Assembly: GCA_045536965.1 (NCBI GenBank)
Contig: JAZSON010000021.1
Span: 1 to 64,000 of the forward strand
DNA from: UBA5448 sp045536965
Lineage (GTDB): Bacteria; Bacillota; Clostridia; Oscillospirales; SIG627
Direction of reading: 5' to 3'
Length of the DNA: 64,000 nt
Of this stretch, positions 5,295-13,575 are shown one piece after another; position 1 is the stretch's first letter, and each line of letters opens with the position of its first letter. The translations under genes were made by a program, and so were the position numbers. Below the pieces are notes generated by a model. That model had not been told where the DNA came from and did not search any database. It saw only the letters and a list, made by a program, of their open reading frames with translations.

Positions 5295-7919
5295 TTATAA
5301 TAATTTTGAAAGCGCCTGTTCAATGTTTGTGAGCATATCTTGGTATTTTTTCAATTTATCTTTTTCGGCATTGACAACCTTTTCGGGGGCGCGAGAAACA
5401 AAACTTTCATTTTCCAGTTTTGCGCTCACCCTTGCGATTTCACCCAATACCTGATCCTTTTCTTTGGTCAATCGCTCGCGTTCTTTATCCATATCGATCA
5501 TTTCTTTAAGGGGAATATGGAAAGTGGCGGCGTCGGTCGGTATTGCAATGGTATCATCGCGGGTATTGGAGGAAACGATGATCACTTCGGAAGCGCCTGC
5601 GAGTTTTTGGAAAAAGACATCGGTGCCTATGAAGAGATCAGGGGTTGCGGTTTCGATGATAACGGTTGTCTTTTTGGAGGGCTGGACGTTCATTTCGCTG
5701 CGTCGGTTTCGAATGGCACGGATTGCTTCGATGACTTTTTCAAAACGTTCTGCATCTTTTTCGAAAGAGTGGGGATACGGAGCGGGCCAAGCGGAAATCA
5801 TGATGCTCTCATCGGTGTGGGGTAATTGCTGATAAATTTCTTCGGTAATGAAAGGCATAAAGGGATGAAGTAACTTGAGCGTACCAATGAAGATATAAGC
5901 AATGGTATTTTGAGCTGCTAAATTGGTTGCTGTTCCTTTGTCAAACAAACGGGGTTTGATAAGTTCGATATACCAATCGCAGAAAACATCCCAAATGAAG
6001 TCATAAAGCTGAGACACGGCAACGCCGAGCTCATATTTTTCAATATTTGCGCTGACTGTGATTACCAATTCATTGAAACGGGTTAAAATCCACTTGTCTT
6101 CTGTGGTAAGATCAGAAATATTGGGTTCTTCAACCGACTCGATGGACAGGTTCATGAGGATGAAACGAGCTGCGTTCCAAATTTTGTTGGCAAAATTACG
6201 CGAAGCTTCGACGCGGTCGTTGGAGAAGCGCATATCGTTTCCCGGGGAGTTTCCTGTTGCCAAAGTAAAGCGAAGAGCATCGGCGCCGAATTGATCGACA
6301 ATATCCAAAGGATCGATGCCATTGCCGAGGGATTTGGACATTTTTCTTCCCTGTGCATCGCGAACAAGACCATGAATAAATACATCGGGGAAAGGAATCT
6401 TGTGCATGGAATTCAAGCCCGAGAAGATCATTTTACTGACCCAGAAAGTAATGATATCGTAGGCGGTTACCAATACGCTGGTGGGATAATAATATTTCAG
6501 ATCTTCGGTTTCGTCCGGCCATCCGAGTGTTGAGAAGGGCCAAAGCGCCGAGGAGAACCAAGTGTCGAGTACATCTTCATCTTGGTGGACATTTTTGCTG
6601 CCACAGCAGGGGCAGACGGTGACATCCTGTTCTTCCACCATCATTTGACCGCAATCGTCGCAGTAATAGGCGGGAATACGATGACCCCACCACAACTGAC
6701 GAGAGATACACCAGTCTTGAATATTCTCCATCCAGTTGAGATAGTTTTTGGAAAATCTCGGCGGAATGTACTTGATTTCGCCGTTTTTGACGACATCGAT
6801 GGCAGGAGCGGCAAGCGGCTTCATGGAAACAAACCACTGGCGGCTGGACATGGGTTCAACAACAGTGTTACAACGATAGCAGTGGGCCACAGGGTGAGAA
6901 TGCGGTTTCACATCCACTAAAAGGCCGAGCGCATCCAAGTCTTCAACGATTTTCTTACGAGCATCAAAACGATCCATACCTTGGTAGGCGCCGCCATTTT
7001 CATTGATGGTACCATCACCATTTAAAATCTCGATCATTTCAAGATCGTGCCGTTTACCGACCTCAAAGTCGTTCGGGTCGTGGCAAGGGGTGATTTTTAC
7101 GCACCCTGTACCAAACTCTTTATCAACATACTCATCGGCAATGATCGGGATTTTGCGGCCGACCAAAGGTAAAACAAGCATTTTGCCAACCAAATCGGTA
7201 TATCTTTCATCCTCGGGGTTGACGGCAACAGCTGTATCCCCGAGCATGGTTTCGGGACGCGTGGTAGCAATTTCAAGATAATCATTGGTTCCGTCGATGG
7301 GATAGCGGATATGCCAAAAATGGCCATTTAAGTCAATGTGCTCAACTTCTGTATCTGAAAGGGCTGTTTTACAGTTGGGGCACCAGTTGATAATGCGGTA
7401 ACCACGGTAAATCAGACCGCTTTTATAAAGAGACACAAAGGTCTTTTTGACAGCGCGGGAACAGGTTTCGTCCATGGTAAAACGTTCACGCGACCAATCG
7501 CAGGAAGAACCGAGCTTTTTGAGCTGATCAATGATGCGGTTGCCGTATTTATTTTTCCATTCCCAAACGAGCTTTAAAAACTCTTCTCTGCCTACATCGT
7601 ACTTGGAAAGGCCTTGGGTTTCTCTCAAGTTTGCTTCGACTTTGATCTGGGTAGCAATACCCGCATGGTCGGTACCGGGGATCCAAAGCGCATTGTATCC
7701 CTGCATACGTTTTGTACGGATGATAATATCTTGTAAGGTGTTATTCAGCGCGTGACCCATGTGGAGTTGTCCCGTAACATTCGGAGGGGGAATTACAATA
7801 CAAAAGGGTTTCTTGGATTTATCCTCGGAGGGTTTGAAATATCCCTTTGATTCCCATTCGGCATAAAGTCTTTGTTCAAAACTTTTCGGATCATAGGTTT
7901 TGTCAAGTTGATGTGACAT
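5295..7919 (-). CDS. valS: Valyl-tRNA synthetase
   Basis: 874 residues, full length for a class Ia synthetase that charges tRNA-Val. The HIGH signature is HMGH at 53-56 (after PPPNVTGQL) and the KMSKS motif is at 526-530. The CP1 editing domain carries TTRPETMLGD (219-228), and a zinc-ribbon insert has Cys pairs near 420 and 436. The C-terminal 80 residues form the Lys/Glu-rich coiled coil typical of ValRS. It is a single-gene unit between the promoter at 7978-8006 and the terminator at 5245. Only about 60 bases separate the predicted start of transcription from the ATG, so there is no room for a T-box leader. Confidence 0.97.
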   Translation of the reverse strand: MSHQLDKTYDPKSFEQRLYAEWESKGYFKPSEDKSKKPFCIVIPPPNVTGQLHMGHALNNTLQDIIIRTKRMQGYNALWIPGTDHAGIATQIKVEANLRETQGLSKYDVGREEFLKLVWEWKNKYGNRIIDQLKKLGSSCDWSRERFTMDETCSRAVKKTFVSLYKSGLIYRGYRIINWCPNCKTALSDTEVEHIDLNGHFWHIRYPIDGTNDYLEIATTRPETMLGDTAVAVNPEDERYTDLVGKMLVLPLVGRKIPIIADEYVDKEFGTGCVKITPCHDPNDFEVGKRHDLEMIEILNGDGTINENGGAYQGMDRFDARKKIVEDLDALGLLVDVKPHSHPVAHCYRCNTVVEPMSSRQWFVSMKPLAAPAIDVVKNGEIKYIPPRFSKNYLNWMENIQDWCISRQLWWGHRIPAYYCDDCGQMMVEEQDVTVCPCCGSKNVHQDEDVLDTWFSSALWPFSTLGWPDETEDLKYYYPTSVLVTAYDIITFWVSKMIFSGLNSMHKIPFPDVFIHGLVRDAQGRKMSKSLGNGIDPLDIVDQFGADALRFTLATGNSPGNDMRFSNDRVEASRNFANKIWNAARFILMNLSIESVEEPNISDLTTEDKWILTRFNELVITVSANIEKYELGVAVSQLYDFIWDVFCDWYIELIKPRLFDKGTATNLAAQNTIAYIFIGTLKLLHPFMPFITEEIYQQLPHTDESIMISAWPAPYPHSFEKDAERFEKVIEAIRAIRNRRSEMNVQPSKKTTVIIETATPDLFIGTDVFFQKLAGASEVIIVSSNTRDDTIAIPTDAATFHIPLKEMIDMDKERERLTKEKDQVLGEIARVSAKLENESFVSRAPEKVVNAEKDKLKKYQDMLTNIEQALSKLL

Positions 7920-7977
7920 ATCAGTTTCCTTTCCGACATTCAGTTTATTACGGAATGATCGTTCAATGTTATCTTAT

Positions 7978-8006
7978 ATAGTAACAAATTATCATAGAAA
8001 AATCAA
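7978..8006 (-). promoter_or_regulatory. Sigma-A promoter of valS
   Basis: Minus strand: TTGATT (8006-8001), 17 bp, TACTAT (7983-7978). Confidence 0.6.
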
Positions 8007-8032
8007 GTATTTTTGAGAAATTTCAAGCGAAA

Positions 8033-8069
8033 GAAAACCGCCTTTTGCAAATCTATGTCAAAAGGCGGC
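8033..8069 (-). terminator. Terminator of the lipoprotein gene
   Basis: Perfect 10-bp stem CCGCCTTTTG (8038-8047) with 8059-8068, then a U-run on the minus strand. Confidence 0.85.
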
Positions 8070-8074
8070 AAATG

Positions 8075-8614
8075 TCATCTGCGTGCTTCGTAATAATAAA
8101 AGTTGTCGGTGATTTTTTCTGTGTAATAATAACTCCAACCACCCATATTTGTGATGTATCCATCACCGTTTTTTTTCAGTTCAACGGTAAAATCCATTAA
8201 ACACAACGGGGAGTCTCCGCTGGTATAATAGACACCGCTGTATACACTTCCGCTTCCCGCGCAGTTAAACTCGCATACGTTGAGTGATGGCGTGGAACTG
8301 GTATGCATGGAATAAACATTACAACTTGTGAAAATCTTATAAAGGGGTTCGCTTTCAATTAAGGTGATATTGTCTTGCATATCCCCCATATAGACCCCCT
8401 CCCCTTCAAAGTCCTCGGGTTTTGAAAGGTCTGTGGTAGAAAAATAACGTTCTCCCTCGTAGGAAAAAGCGGCATTTGCCGCCTCGCGATAATCGTCCTG
8501 AAACTGCAAGAACTGATTTTCGATCTCTTCTTGGGCAGGAAGATAAGATTCAAAGCATCCTGTGAAAGAAAAAAGCATGGAAACAATTAAGAAAAATAAA
8601 AAACGCGCTTTCAT
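8075..8614 (-). CDS. Predicted lipoprotein of unknown function
   Basis: 179 residues. Lys/Arg-containing start, hydrophobic stretch (residues 4-17) and a lipobox-like FTGC with Cys20 mark a lipoprotein signal peptide. The mature part begins with a Glu/Gln-rich helix and continues with Tyr/Ser-rich beta-type sequence. No enzymatic motif recognised. It follows prmA by eight bases and probably shares its transcript; the terminator at 8033 ends the unit. Likely anchored on the outer face of the membrane. Confidence 0.7.
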   Translation of the reverse strand: MKARFLFFLIVSMLFSFTGCFESYLPAQEEIENQFLQFQDDYREAANAAFSYEGERYFSTTDLSKPEDFEGEGVYMGDMQDNITLIESEPLYKIFTSCNVYSMHTSSTPSLNVCEFNCAGSGSVYSGVYYTSGDSPLCLMDFTVELKKNGDGYITNMGGWSYYYTEKITDNFYYYEARR

Positions 8615-8622
8615 AAAACAAC

Positions 8623-9591
8623 CTATATTTTCTCAGCTACAATGGCTGTCCAACCCTCGGACGAGGGGGTTGAGCGAATGGAAAATCCCGATTTTTTGAG
8701 TGTATCGATGACGGTGTTTGCTTTTTCATCTAATATGCCCGATGCAATCAAGCATCCCCCCTGCTTGGTCAGGGTAAAGAGGGTATCGGAGAGGAAAATG
8801 ATTACGTCGGCAACAATATTTGCAAAAATGACATCAAAATGCGTTTTTCCTAAAATCTCTGTCGCGTTGGGGGCTGTTACATCACACCAGAGTACTTTCG
8901 TATCGGGGGTGTTGCAACCATTGCGCGAAATGTTTTCTTTTGAGATTCGAACAGCGGTTTCATCTATGTCAACCGCGCAGAGGGATTTAGCACCTGAAAG
9001 GAGGGCTGCTATGCCAAGAATACCGCTTCCACATCCTGCATCCAGTATGTCTGCGCCATGAATTTGTATGTCTTCCATGGCTTCTAAGCACATTCTGGTG
9101 GTTGCGTGCGAACCTGTGCCAAAGGCGGCCTCGGGGTCGATTTCGAGAATATGACGCTTTTCGCACAAATCATCCGAAACAGCTTCCCATGTGGGTTTGA
9201 TGCAAAAGGTTTTTCCAATGGGCATGGGTTTAAAATATTGCTTCCACACCTGATCAAAATCGCTGTCTGAAATGGTTTTCTCTTCTATATGGCAGATGTT
9301 TTCATGACCATTTTGGTCGAAGAAACGTTTGATGGCTGAGCGCATTAAATGCAAACGCTCAAAACCTTCGGGCGTTTTTTCAAAGTAGAGGGTAATAACG
9401 GGCAGTTTATCTTTGTTGTTCAAAATGGCATCATCGATATAATCGAAAAAACAGCCTTTGTTTTCAAGTACATCTTCCAAGTCGGCGTAATCGGATACAG
9501 CAAACGAATCCTCGCCGATGGATGTTAAAAGGGAAGAAACGGATGCTACCAAATCGTGGGGTAAAATGATATTCACTTCAGTCCAAACCAT
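8623..9591 (-). CDS. prmA: Ribosomal protein L11 methyltransferase
   Basis: 322 residues, typical for the family. The N-terminal substrate-recognition domain is followed by the Rossmann methyltransferase fold with DPEAAFGTGSHATT and the SAM-binding loop DAGCGSGILGIAALLSGA, then NIVADVI in place of the usual NI(L/V)A motif. PrmA trimethylates L11 on lysines and the N-terminus. A terminator at 9608-9636 separates it from the upstream gene, so it should have its own promoter, though none was obvious in the short gap. Confidence 0.93.
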   Translation of the reverse strand: MVWTEVNIILPHDLVASVSSLLTSIGEDSFAVSDYADLEDVLENKGCFFDYIDDAILNNKDKLPVITLYFEKTPEGFERLHLMRSAIKRFFDQNGHENICHIEEKTISDSDFDQVWKQYFKPMPIGKTFCIKPTWEAVSDDLCEKRHILEIDPEAAFGTGSHATTRMCLEAMEDIQIHGADILDAGCGSGILGIAALLSGAKSLCAVDIDETAVRISKENISRNGCNTPDTKVLWCDVTAPNATEILGKTHFDVIFANIVADVIIFLSDTLFTLTKQGGCLIASGILDEKANTVIDTLKKSGFSIRSTPSSEGWTAIVAEKI

Positions 9592-9604
9592 AAATAACTC
9601 CGAA

Positions 9605-9638
9605 AACGGAGCGCGGCAGAAACCACGCTCCGTTAAGA
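9605..9638 (-). terminator. Terminator of the P-loop gene
   Basis: AACGGAGCG pairs with CGCTCCGTT within 9608-9636; the minus-strand side continues TTTTCGG. Confidence 0.7.
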
Positions 9639-9646
9639 TTTAATTT

Positions 9647-10066
9647 TTATACATATTCAAGCAGGGCGGCGGGAAGATCAGCCATATCAATGGATACGGT
9701 CGTGACGCAGTTTACTTCATATCTGTTGACAAGTTTTTCAAGCTTTTTGATAAATGTGATGAACTCATCCATATTGTTTTTGCAAATTTTAAGCGAGGAG
9801 TCGATAAAGCAATCTTTGATATCATAATTGGCAGCCAGAATACCGCAAATCATGCCGTACAGCGCTTCGGCACTGTCCACCGAATACTCATCGGTATCGA
9901 CCAAACGAACCTGATGACGGACATCAAAAATCAATTTATTGCCTTTTTCGATGCAAATTACATGTCCCGGAGAGGTTTCAACTGCTTTGTTTGCCAATTC
10001 AATCAACTGTTTGGTTTTGCCGGTTCCTTTGAGACCTACGATCATACGAATCATTGTGTTTGCCAC
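9647..10066 (-). CDS. Small P-loop NTPase of unknown function (clostridial family)
   Basis: 139 residues. A Walker A motif GLKGTGKT (residues 11-18) and a Walker B-like strand KDCFIDSSL mark a nucleotide-binding domain. Homologous clostridial proteins are often labelled twitching-motility PilT-like, which is weakly founded: the protein is far shorter than PilT and lacks its Asp and His boxes. Single-gene unit with a promoter at 10129-10157 and its own terminator; GGAAAGGTGG serves as ribosome binding site. Cytoplasmic; substrate unknown. Confidence 0.75.
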   Translation of the reverse strand: MANTMIRMIVGLKGTGKTKQLIELANKAVETSPGHVICIEKGNKLIFDVRHQVRLVDTDEYSVDSAEALYGMICGILAANYDIKDCFIDSSLKICKNNMDEFITFIKKLEKLVNRYEVNCVTTVSIDMADLPAALLEYV

Positions 10067-10128
10067 CTTTCCTGTTTCACATGGATTGAAAAATTCGATT
10101 GTGAAACAACTGTATTTTCTCTGTGTTT

Positions 10129-10157
10129 ATTTTACTACATTTTTTCAAATGAATCAA
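10129..10157 (-). promoter_or_regulatory. Sigma-A promoter of the P-loop gene
   Basis: Minus strand: TTGATT (10157-10152), 17 bp, TAAAAT (10134-10129). Confidence 0.6.
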
Positions 10158-10208
10158 GGGGTTTTTTGACTTTTGGCGTTCTGCACAGAAAGCAGAGGTT
10201 AGTTTTGT

Positions 10209-11510
10209 TCAATATCCCGCTTTACCGAGCAATCTAAACATATTCTTTTTATAGTGTTCGACACCAGGTTGGTTAAAAGGATTGATGGCGAGGGTATATC
10301 CCGAAAGGGCACAAACCAGTTCAAAGAAATACACTGCAGCGCCAAATGTTTTGGCCGAACGATCCGGGAATGTGATGCAAAGCGAGGGTACACCGCCATC
10401 GAGATGGGCTTGACGGGTTCCTTCCATGGCCTTTTTGTTGATTTCAAAGAGTGTTTTTCCTGTCAAATAGTCAAGGCCGTCTTGCGCGTTTTCCTCAGCG
10501 GGTACCGCAAGGAGATTGGAGGGAATATCAAAATCGAGTACGGTTTCAAATAAGAAGCGTTGTCCTTCTTGGATATATTGACCCATGGAGTGTAAATCTG
10601 TGGTATTGATGACTGAAGTGGGAAAAATACCCTTGCCATCTTTACCTTCCGATTCACCAAAGAGCTGTTTGAGCCATTCATTGAAAAGAAGCATGCATTG
10701 TCTGTACGATGTAAAAATTTCAATTGACATACCTTTAGAGAGGAGGGCGTTACGCGTCGCCGCATAGAGTACGGCGGGATTTTCGGTGGTATCGAATTTA
10801 TCCAGAAGCGCTTTTTCTTCGGCAGCTCCCTGCATCATGGCAACAATATCGACGCCGCTGACAGCAATGGGCAGGAGACCGACGGCGGTCAAAACACTGT
10901 AACGGCCGCCGATATCATCGGGTACAACAAATGTTTCGTAGCCATTTTCTATTGCAAGGCAGCGGAGGGCGCTTTTGCTTGCGTCAATATCGGTGGTGAC
11001 AAAAATTCTATCTTTTGCGCCTTCTTTTCCGTACTTTTCTTCCATCATGCCACGGAACAAGCGGAAAGCAATGGCGGGTTCGGTGGTTGTGCCTGATTTG
11101 GAGATGACATTTAAGCAAACATCTTTATCTTTGCAGATTTCCAATAAATTTTGTGCCGCTTCTTCGTCTAAAGTGTTACCTGCAAAATAGACTTTCGGTC
11201 CTTTTGAGAACAAATTATAGTCGGCTCCCAATACAAATTCGATGGCAGCGCGGGCGCCGAGATAGGAACCGCCAATGCCGATGACAATGAATATGTCACA
11301 GCTGTTTTTGATTTTTTCGGAGGCTTTGAGGATGCGGTCGAATTCTTTTTTATCGTAATCGCACGGCAAGGTATACCATCCCTTGGGTTTATCGGGAGTG
11401 GAATCTCCGCTTTTTAAAGTATCTGCTGCCAAAAGTGCGGATTTTAAAGTGTTGTTTTGTTCATTTTCGGATAAAAATTTATCCAGACTGTATGATTTGA
11501 ATTGAATCAT
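10209..11510 (-). CDS. pgi: Glucose-6-phosphate isomerase
   Basis: 433 residues from the ATG at 11510, chosen because GAGGT lies seven bases upstream and the extra ten residues from 11540 have no ribosome binding site. Signatures include GIGGSYLGARAA, SKSGTTTEPA (sugar-phosphate SIS binding), a catalytic Glu region IQEGQRFLFET and the C-terminal HYKKNMFRLLGK, whose lysine acts in ring opening. It interconverts glucose-6-P and fructose-6-P, feeding the phosphofructokinases at 49334-51663. Monocistronic by promoter placement. Confidence 0.96.
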   Translation of the reverse strand: MIQFKSYSLDKFLSENEQNNTLKSALLAADTLKSGDSTPDKPKGWYTLPCDYDKKEFDRILKASEKIKNSCDIFIVIGIGGSYLGARAAIEFVLGADYNLFSKGPKVYFAGNTLDEEAAQNLLEICKDKDVCLNVISKSGTTTEPAIAFRLFRGMMEEKYGKEGAKDRIFVTTDIDASKSALRCLAIENGYETFVVPDDIGGRYSVLTAVGLLPIAVSGVDIVAMMQGAAEEKALLDKFDTTENPAVLYAATRNALLSKGMSIEIFTSYRQCMLLFNEWLKQLFGESEGKDGKGIFPTSVINTTDLHSMGQYIQEGQRFLFETVLDFDIPSNLLAVPAEENAQDGLDYLTGKTLFEINKKAMEGTRQAHLDGGVPSLCITFPDRSAKTFGAAVYFFELVCALSGYTLAINPFNQPGVEHYKKNMFRLLGKAGY

Positions 11511-11535
11511 GTTTATACCTCGCTTTATAACAAAT

Positions 11536-11564
11536 ATCATACTAAATTTTCATTGGAATTTCAA
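11536..11564 (-). promoter_or_regulatory. Sigma-A promoter of pgi
   Basis: Minus strand: TTGAAA (11564-11559), 17 bp, TATGAT (11541-11536). Confidence 0.65.
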
Positions 11565-11594
11565 TACTTACAGAAAAAATATCCAAAAAATCAG

Positions 11595-11623
11595 AACCCC
11601 ATTTTTGGTTTGCGCATAATCTA
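11595..11623 (+). promoter_or_regulatory. Candidate sigma-K promoter of the Cys-rich gene
   Basis: AACC (11595-11598), 16 bp, CATAATCTA (11615-11623). This matches the sigma-K consensus mACm-N16-CATAnnnTA. No sigma-A pair competes in the gap. Confidence 0.5.
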
Positions 11624-11657
11624 ATAGCGAATCACAAACCGATTGGAGGTATTTGTT

Positions 11658-12521
11658 ATGGATAATAAACTTTGTCCGAACACAAAAGGGGTAAACAAAT
11701 GCAAGGAGGATGATTGCTGTATCGATACTTATCGTATTTTCGATTCTTGTCGATATCAAGAATGTATGGAGAATCTGCGCATTTATCTTTGTGGTGACGG
11801 ACAGTCCGTTTTGGATGCAGCGGTCAATGTCCGCGTCAAGAGCGTTAAGGTGGTGTGGACACAGATCCGTACCGAAGAAATTATTTTTAATCGCGCTCAT
11901 TACGATGTGAATGTGCGGTATTATCTGTATGTTGTTTTGGAGTGTTGTTGTCCTGACGGGTCGATCACCGAGGTGCAGGGAATCGCCATGTGCGAAAAAA
12001 GCGTTGTGTTATTTGGCGGTGAAGGCAATTTGACAAGATTTCAATCGGATATGCAAAACTGCTTTTGCCCCGTAAACGAATGTTTACCGCTCGGCGGGGA
12101 TCCTTGTTTGCCCAAAGTGGTTTTGGATGTGATTGACCCCGTATCCCTGAAACTGACAGTGGTGGATGCCAATTGTTGTACCTATGATAATCCTACTTTC
12201 TGCCTCTCTTCTGTACCTCAAGAGATTTTAAACTATTTCCGCAACGGTATCAGCGATTGTTGCGGTAAGAAAAAAATTTATATTACGGTTGGTTTGTTTG
12301 CTGTAATTCGCATCGAAAGGGCAGCACAGCTTATCATTCCCGCTTGTGATTACTGCATTCCCCAAGAGCCCTGCGAAGTGGTAAACAACCAAGAAGATCC
12401 TTGTACTCTGTTTTGTAACTTGGACTTTCCCATTCGTGAATTTTATCCTTCATCCGAATCGAATGCGGGTGCAAACTCATTTGACGTGCGTACCGCCGAA
12501 GTTAACACGCGTATCCGCTGA
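11658..12521 (+). CDS. Cys-rich protein, likely spore coat-associated
   Basis: 287 residues from the ATG at 11658 (GGAGG eight bases upstream; a TTG at 11643 overlaps that site). About 25 cysteines are scattered as pairs and clusters (DDCC, ECCCPDG, DANCCTYD, SDCCGK, DYCIPQEPC), suggesting disulfide or metal cross-linking. Segments such as ENLRIYL and AAVNVRVKSVKVVWTQI alternate as beta strands. Similar uncharacterised proteins occur in other spore-forming clostridia. The upstream region carries a sigma-K-type promoter, so expression late in the mother cell and a coat role are inferred. No enzymatic motif and no signal peptide. Single-gene unit with a strong terminator. Confidence 0.65.
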   Translation: MDNKLCPNTKGVNKCKEDDCCIDTYRIFDSCRYQECMENLRIYLCGDGQSVLDAAVNVRVKSVKVVWTQIRTEEIIFNRAHYDVNVRYYLYVVLECCCPDGSITEVQGIAMCEKSVVLFGGEGNLTRFQSDMQNCFCPVNECLPLGGDPCLPKVVLDVIDPVSLKLTVVDANCCTYDNPTFCLSSVPQEILNYFRNGISDCCGKKKIYITVGLFAVIRIERAAQLIIPACDYCIPQEPCEVVNNQEDPCTLFCNLDFPIREFYPSSESNAGANSFDVRTAEVNTRIR

Positions 12522-12540
12522 CATTTTTTATCTATATATT

Positions 12541-12575
12541 GCCGACACCTCCGATCGGGTGTCGGCATTATTTTG
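12541..12575 (+). terminator. Terminator of the Cys-rich gene
   Basis: GCCGACACC (12541-12549) pairs with 12558-12566, followed by a T-rich run. Confidence 0.85.
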
Positions 12576-12615
12576 CTTTTTTCATTGAAATAACAATATT
12601 TTGATTGTTCATTTA

Positions 12616-12644
12616 TTGACAAAGTGTTTTTGAAAGTTTATAAT
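12616..12644 (+). promoter_or_regulatory. Sigma-A promoter of the oxidoreductase-isp operon
   Basis: TTGACA (12616-12621), 17 bp, TATAAT (12639-12644): perfect consensus. Confidence 0.9.
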
Positions 12645-12671
12645 ACTACATTATAGAAAGGTGGGCGCTCC

Positions 12672-13343
12672 ATGTCAGAAAAAACCATGCGTATTATTTG
12701 CGGTCATTATGGCAGCGGAAAAACAAATATTGCCGTCAATGCCGCTCTTTCTTATAAATTATCGAATCCCGACAAGAAGGTCACTTTGCTTGATATGGAC
12801 ATTGTCAACCCGTATTTTCGTGCCAGCGACAATGAAAAAGATATGATAAAGGCCGGTATTCGTACCATCTCTCCCCTGTATGCAGGCAGCAATGTAGACA
12901 TTCCTGCACTCACTTCGGCGGTTTACAGTGCTTTTGAGGATGATTTTGCTGTCTTTGATATTGGCGGAGATGACAGCGGCGCGACCGTTCTCGGCGTTTA
13001 CAATGAGCATTTTATCAAAAGCGGCTATACCATGCAAATGGTCATCAATGCCTCTCGACCGATGATTTCGTCGATAGAGCAGTTGTTGGAAATGAAGGCG
13101 GCGATCGAAGCCAGCTCGAAACTGAAGTTGACGGGACTGATCAATAATACCAATCTTGGAGACGAAACCGATCGCGAAGTCATTGAAAAGGGCTTTATTT
13201 ATGCCGAAACCGCTTCAAAAGCCTTGGGACTTCCCCTCGATCAAAACACCGTTACCGAGCAATTTCGTGCAGATTTTACATCAGCCGAAATTGAGACGTA
13301 TAAAATCCATTTTATCCGCAATATCACAAAAAAACTCTTTTAA
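12672..13343 (+). CDS. MinD/ParA-like P-loop ATPase
   Basis: 223 residues. Walker A is GHYGSGKT (11-18), followed by a switch-like LLDMDIVNPYFR and a Walker B-like DFAVFDIGGDDSGA. The fold is that of SIMIBI-class ATPases (CobQ/MinD/ParA). It lacks the membrane-targeting C-terminal helix of MinD. It is first in the operon, 14 bases before the ferredoxin gene, and the pairing with 2-oxoacid oxidoreductase genes suggests a role in assembling or maturing that enzyme, perhaps metal-cluster loading. That role is inference. AAAGGTGG lies seven bases before the ATG. Confidence 0.8.
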   Translation: MSEKTMRIICGHYGSGKTNIAVNAALSYKLSNPDKKVTLLDMDIVNPYFRASDNEKDMIKAGIRTISPLYAGSNVDIPALTSAVYSAFEDDFAVFDIGGDDSGATVLGVYNEHFIKSGYTMQMVINASRPMISSIEQLLEMKAAIEASSKLKLTGLINNTNLGDETDREVIEKGFIYAETASKALGLPLDQNTVTEQFRADFTSAEIETYKIHFIRNITKKLF

Positions 13344-13357
13344 AGGAGGAGAAATCC

Positions 13358-13564
13358 ATGTCCAAACTGACATTTCGGGAGCATTTGTGCAAAGGCTGTT
13401 CCCTGTGTGTCGATGCCTGTCCCAAACACTTGATCGCGCTGGATACGACTCGTTTGAACCAAAAAGGTTATCATCCCGCACACATCTTGGATCAAGACAG
13501 CTGTATCGCTTGCGCTATTTGTGCGACCGTCTGCCCCGACGTTGTAATTAAGGTAGAAAAATAA
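13358..13564 (+). CDS. 2x[4Fe-4S] ferredoxin, oxidoreductase delta-type subunit
   Basis: 68 residues with two cluster motifs: Cys11, Cys14, Cys17, Cys21 (CKGCSLCVDACP) and Cys49, Cys52, Cys55, Cys59 (CIACAICATVCP). It sits directly before the alpha subunit with AAAGGAGG upstream. It would carry electrons between the thiamine-dependent catalytic subunits and soluble ferredoxin. Confidence 0.92.
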   Translation: MSKLTFREHLCKGCSLCVDACPKHLIALDTTRLNQKGYHPAHILDQDSCIACAICATVCPDVVIKVEK

Positions 13565-13575
13565 GGAGAATCAAC

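Noticed and set aside
7920..8032. T-box leader ahead of valS
   Set aside because: The space from promoter to start is about 60 bases, with no specifier or antiterminator fold.
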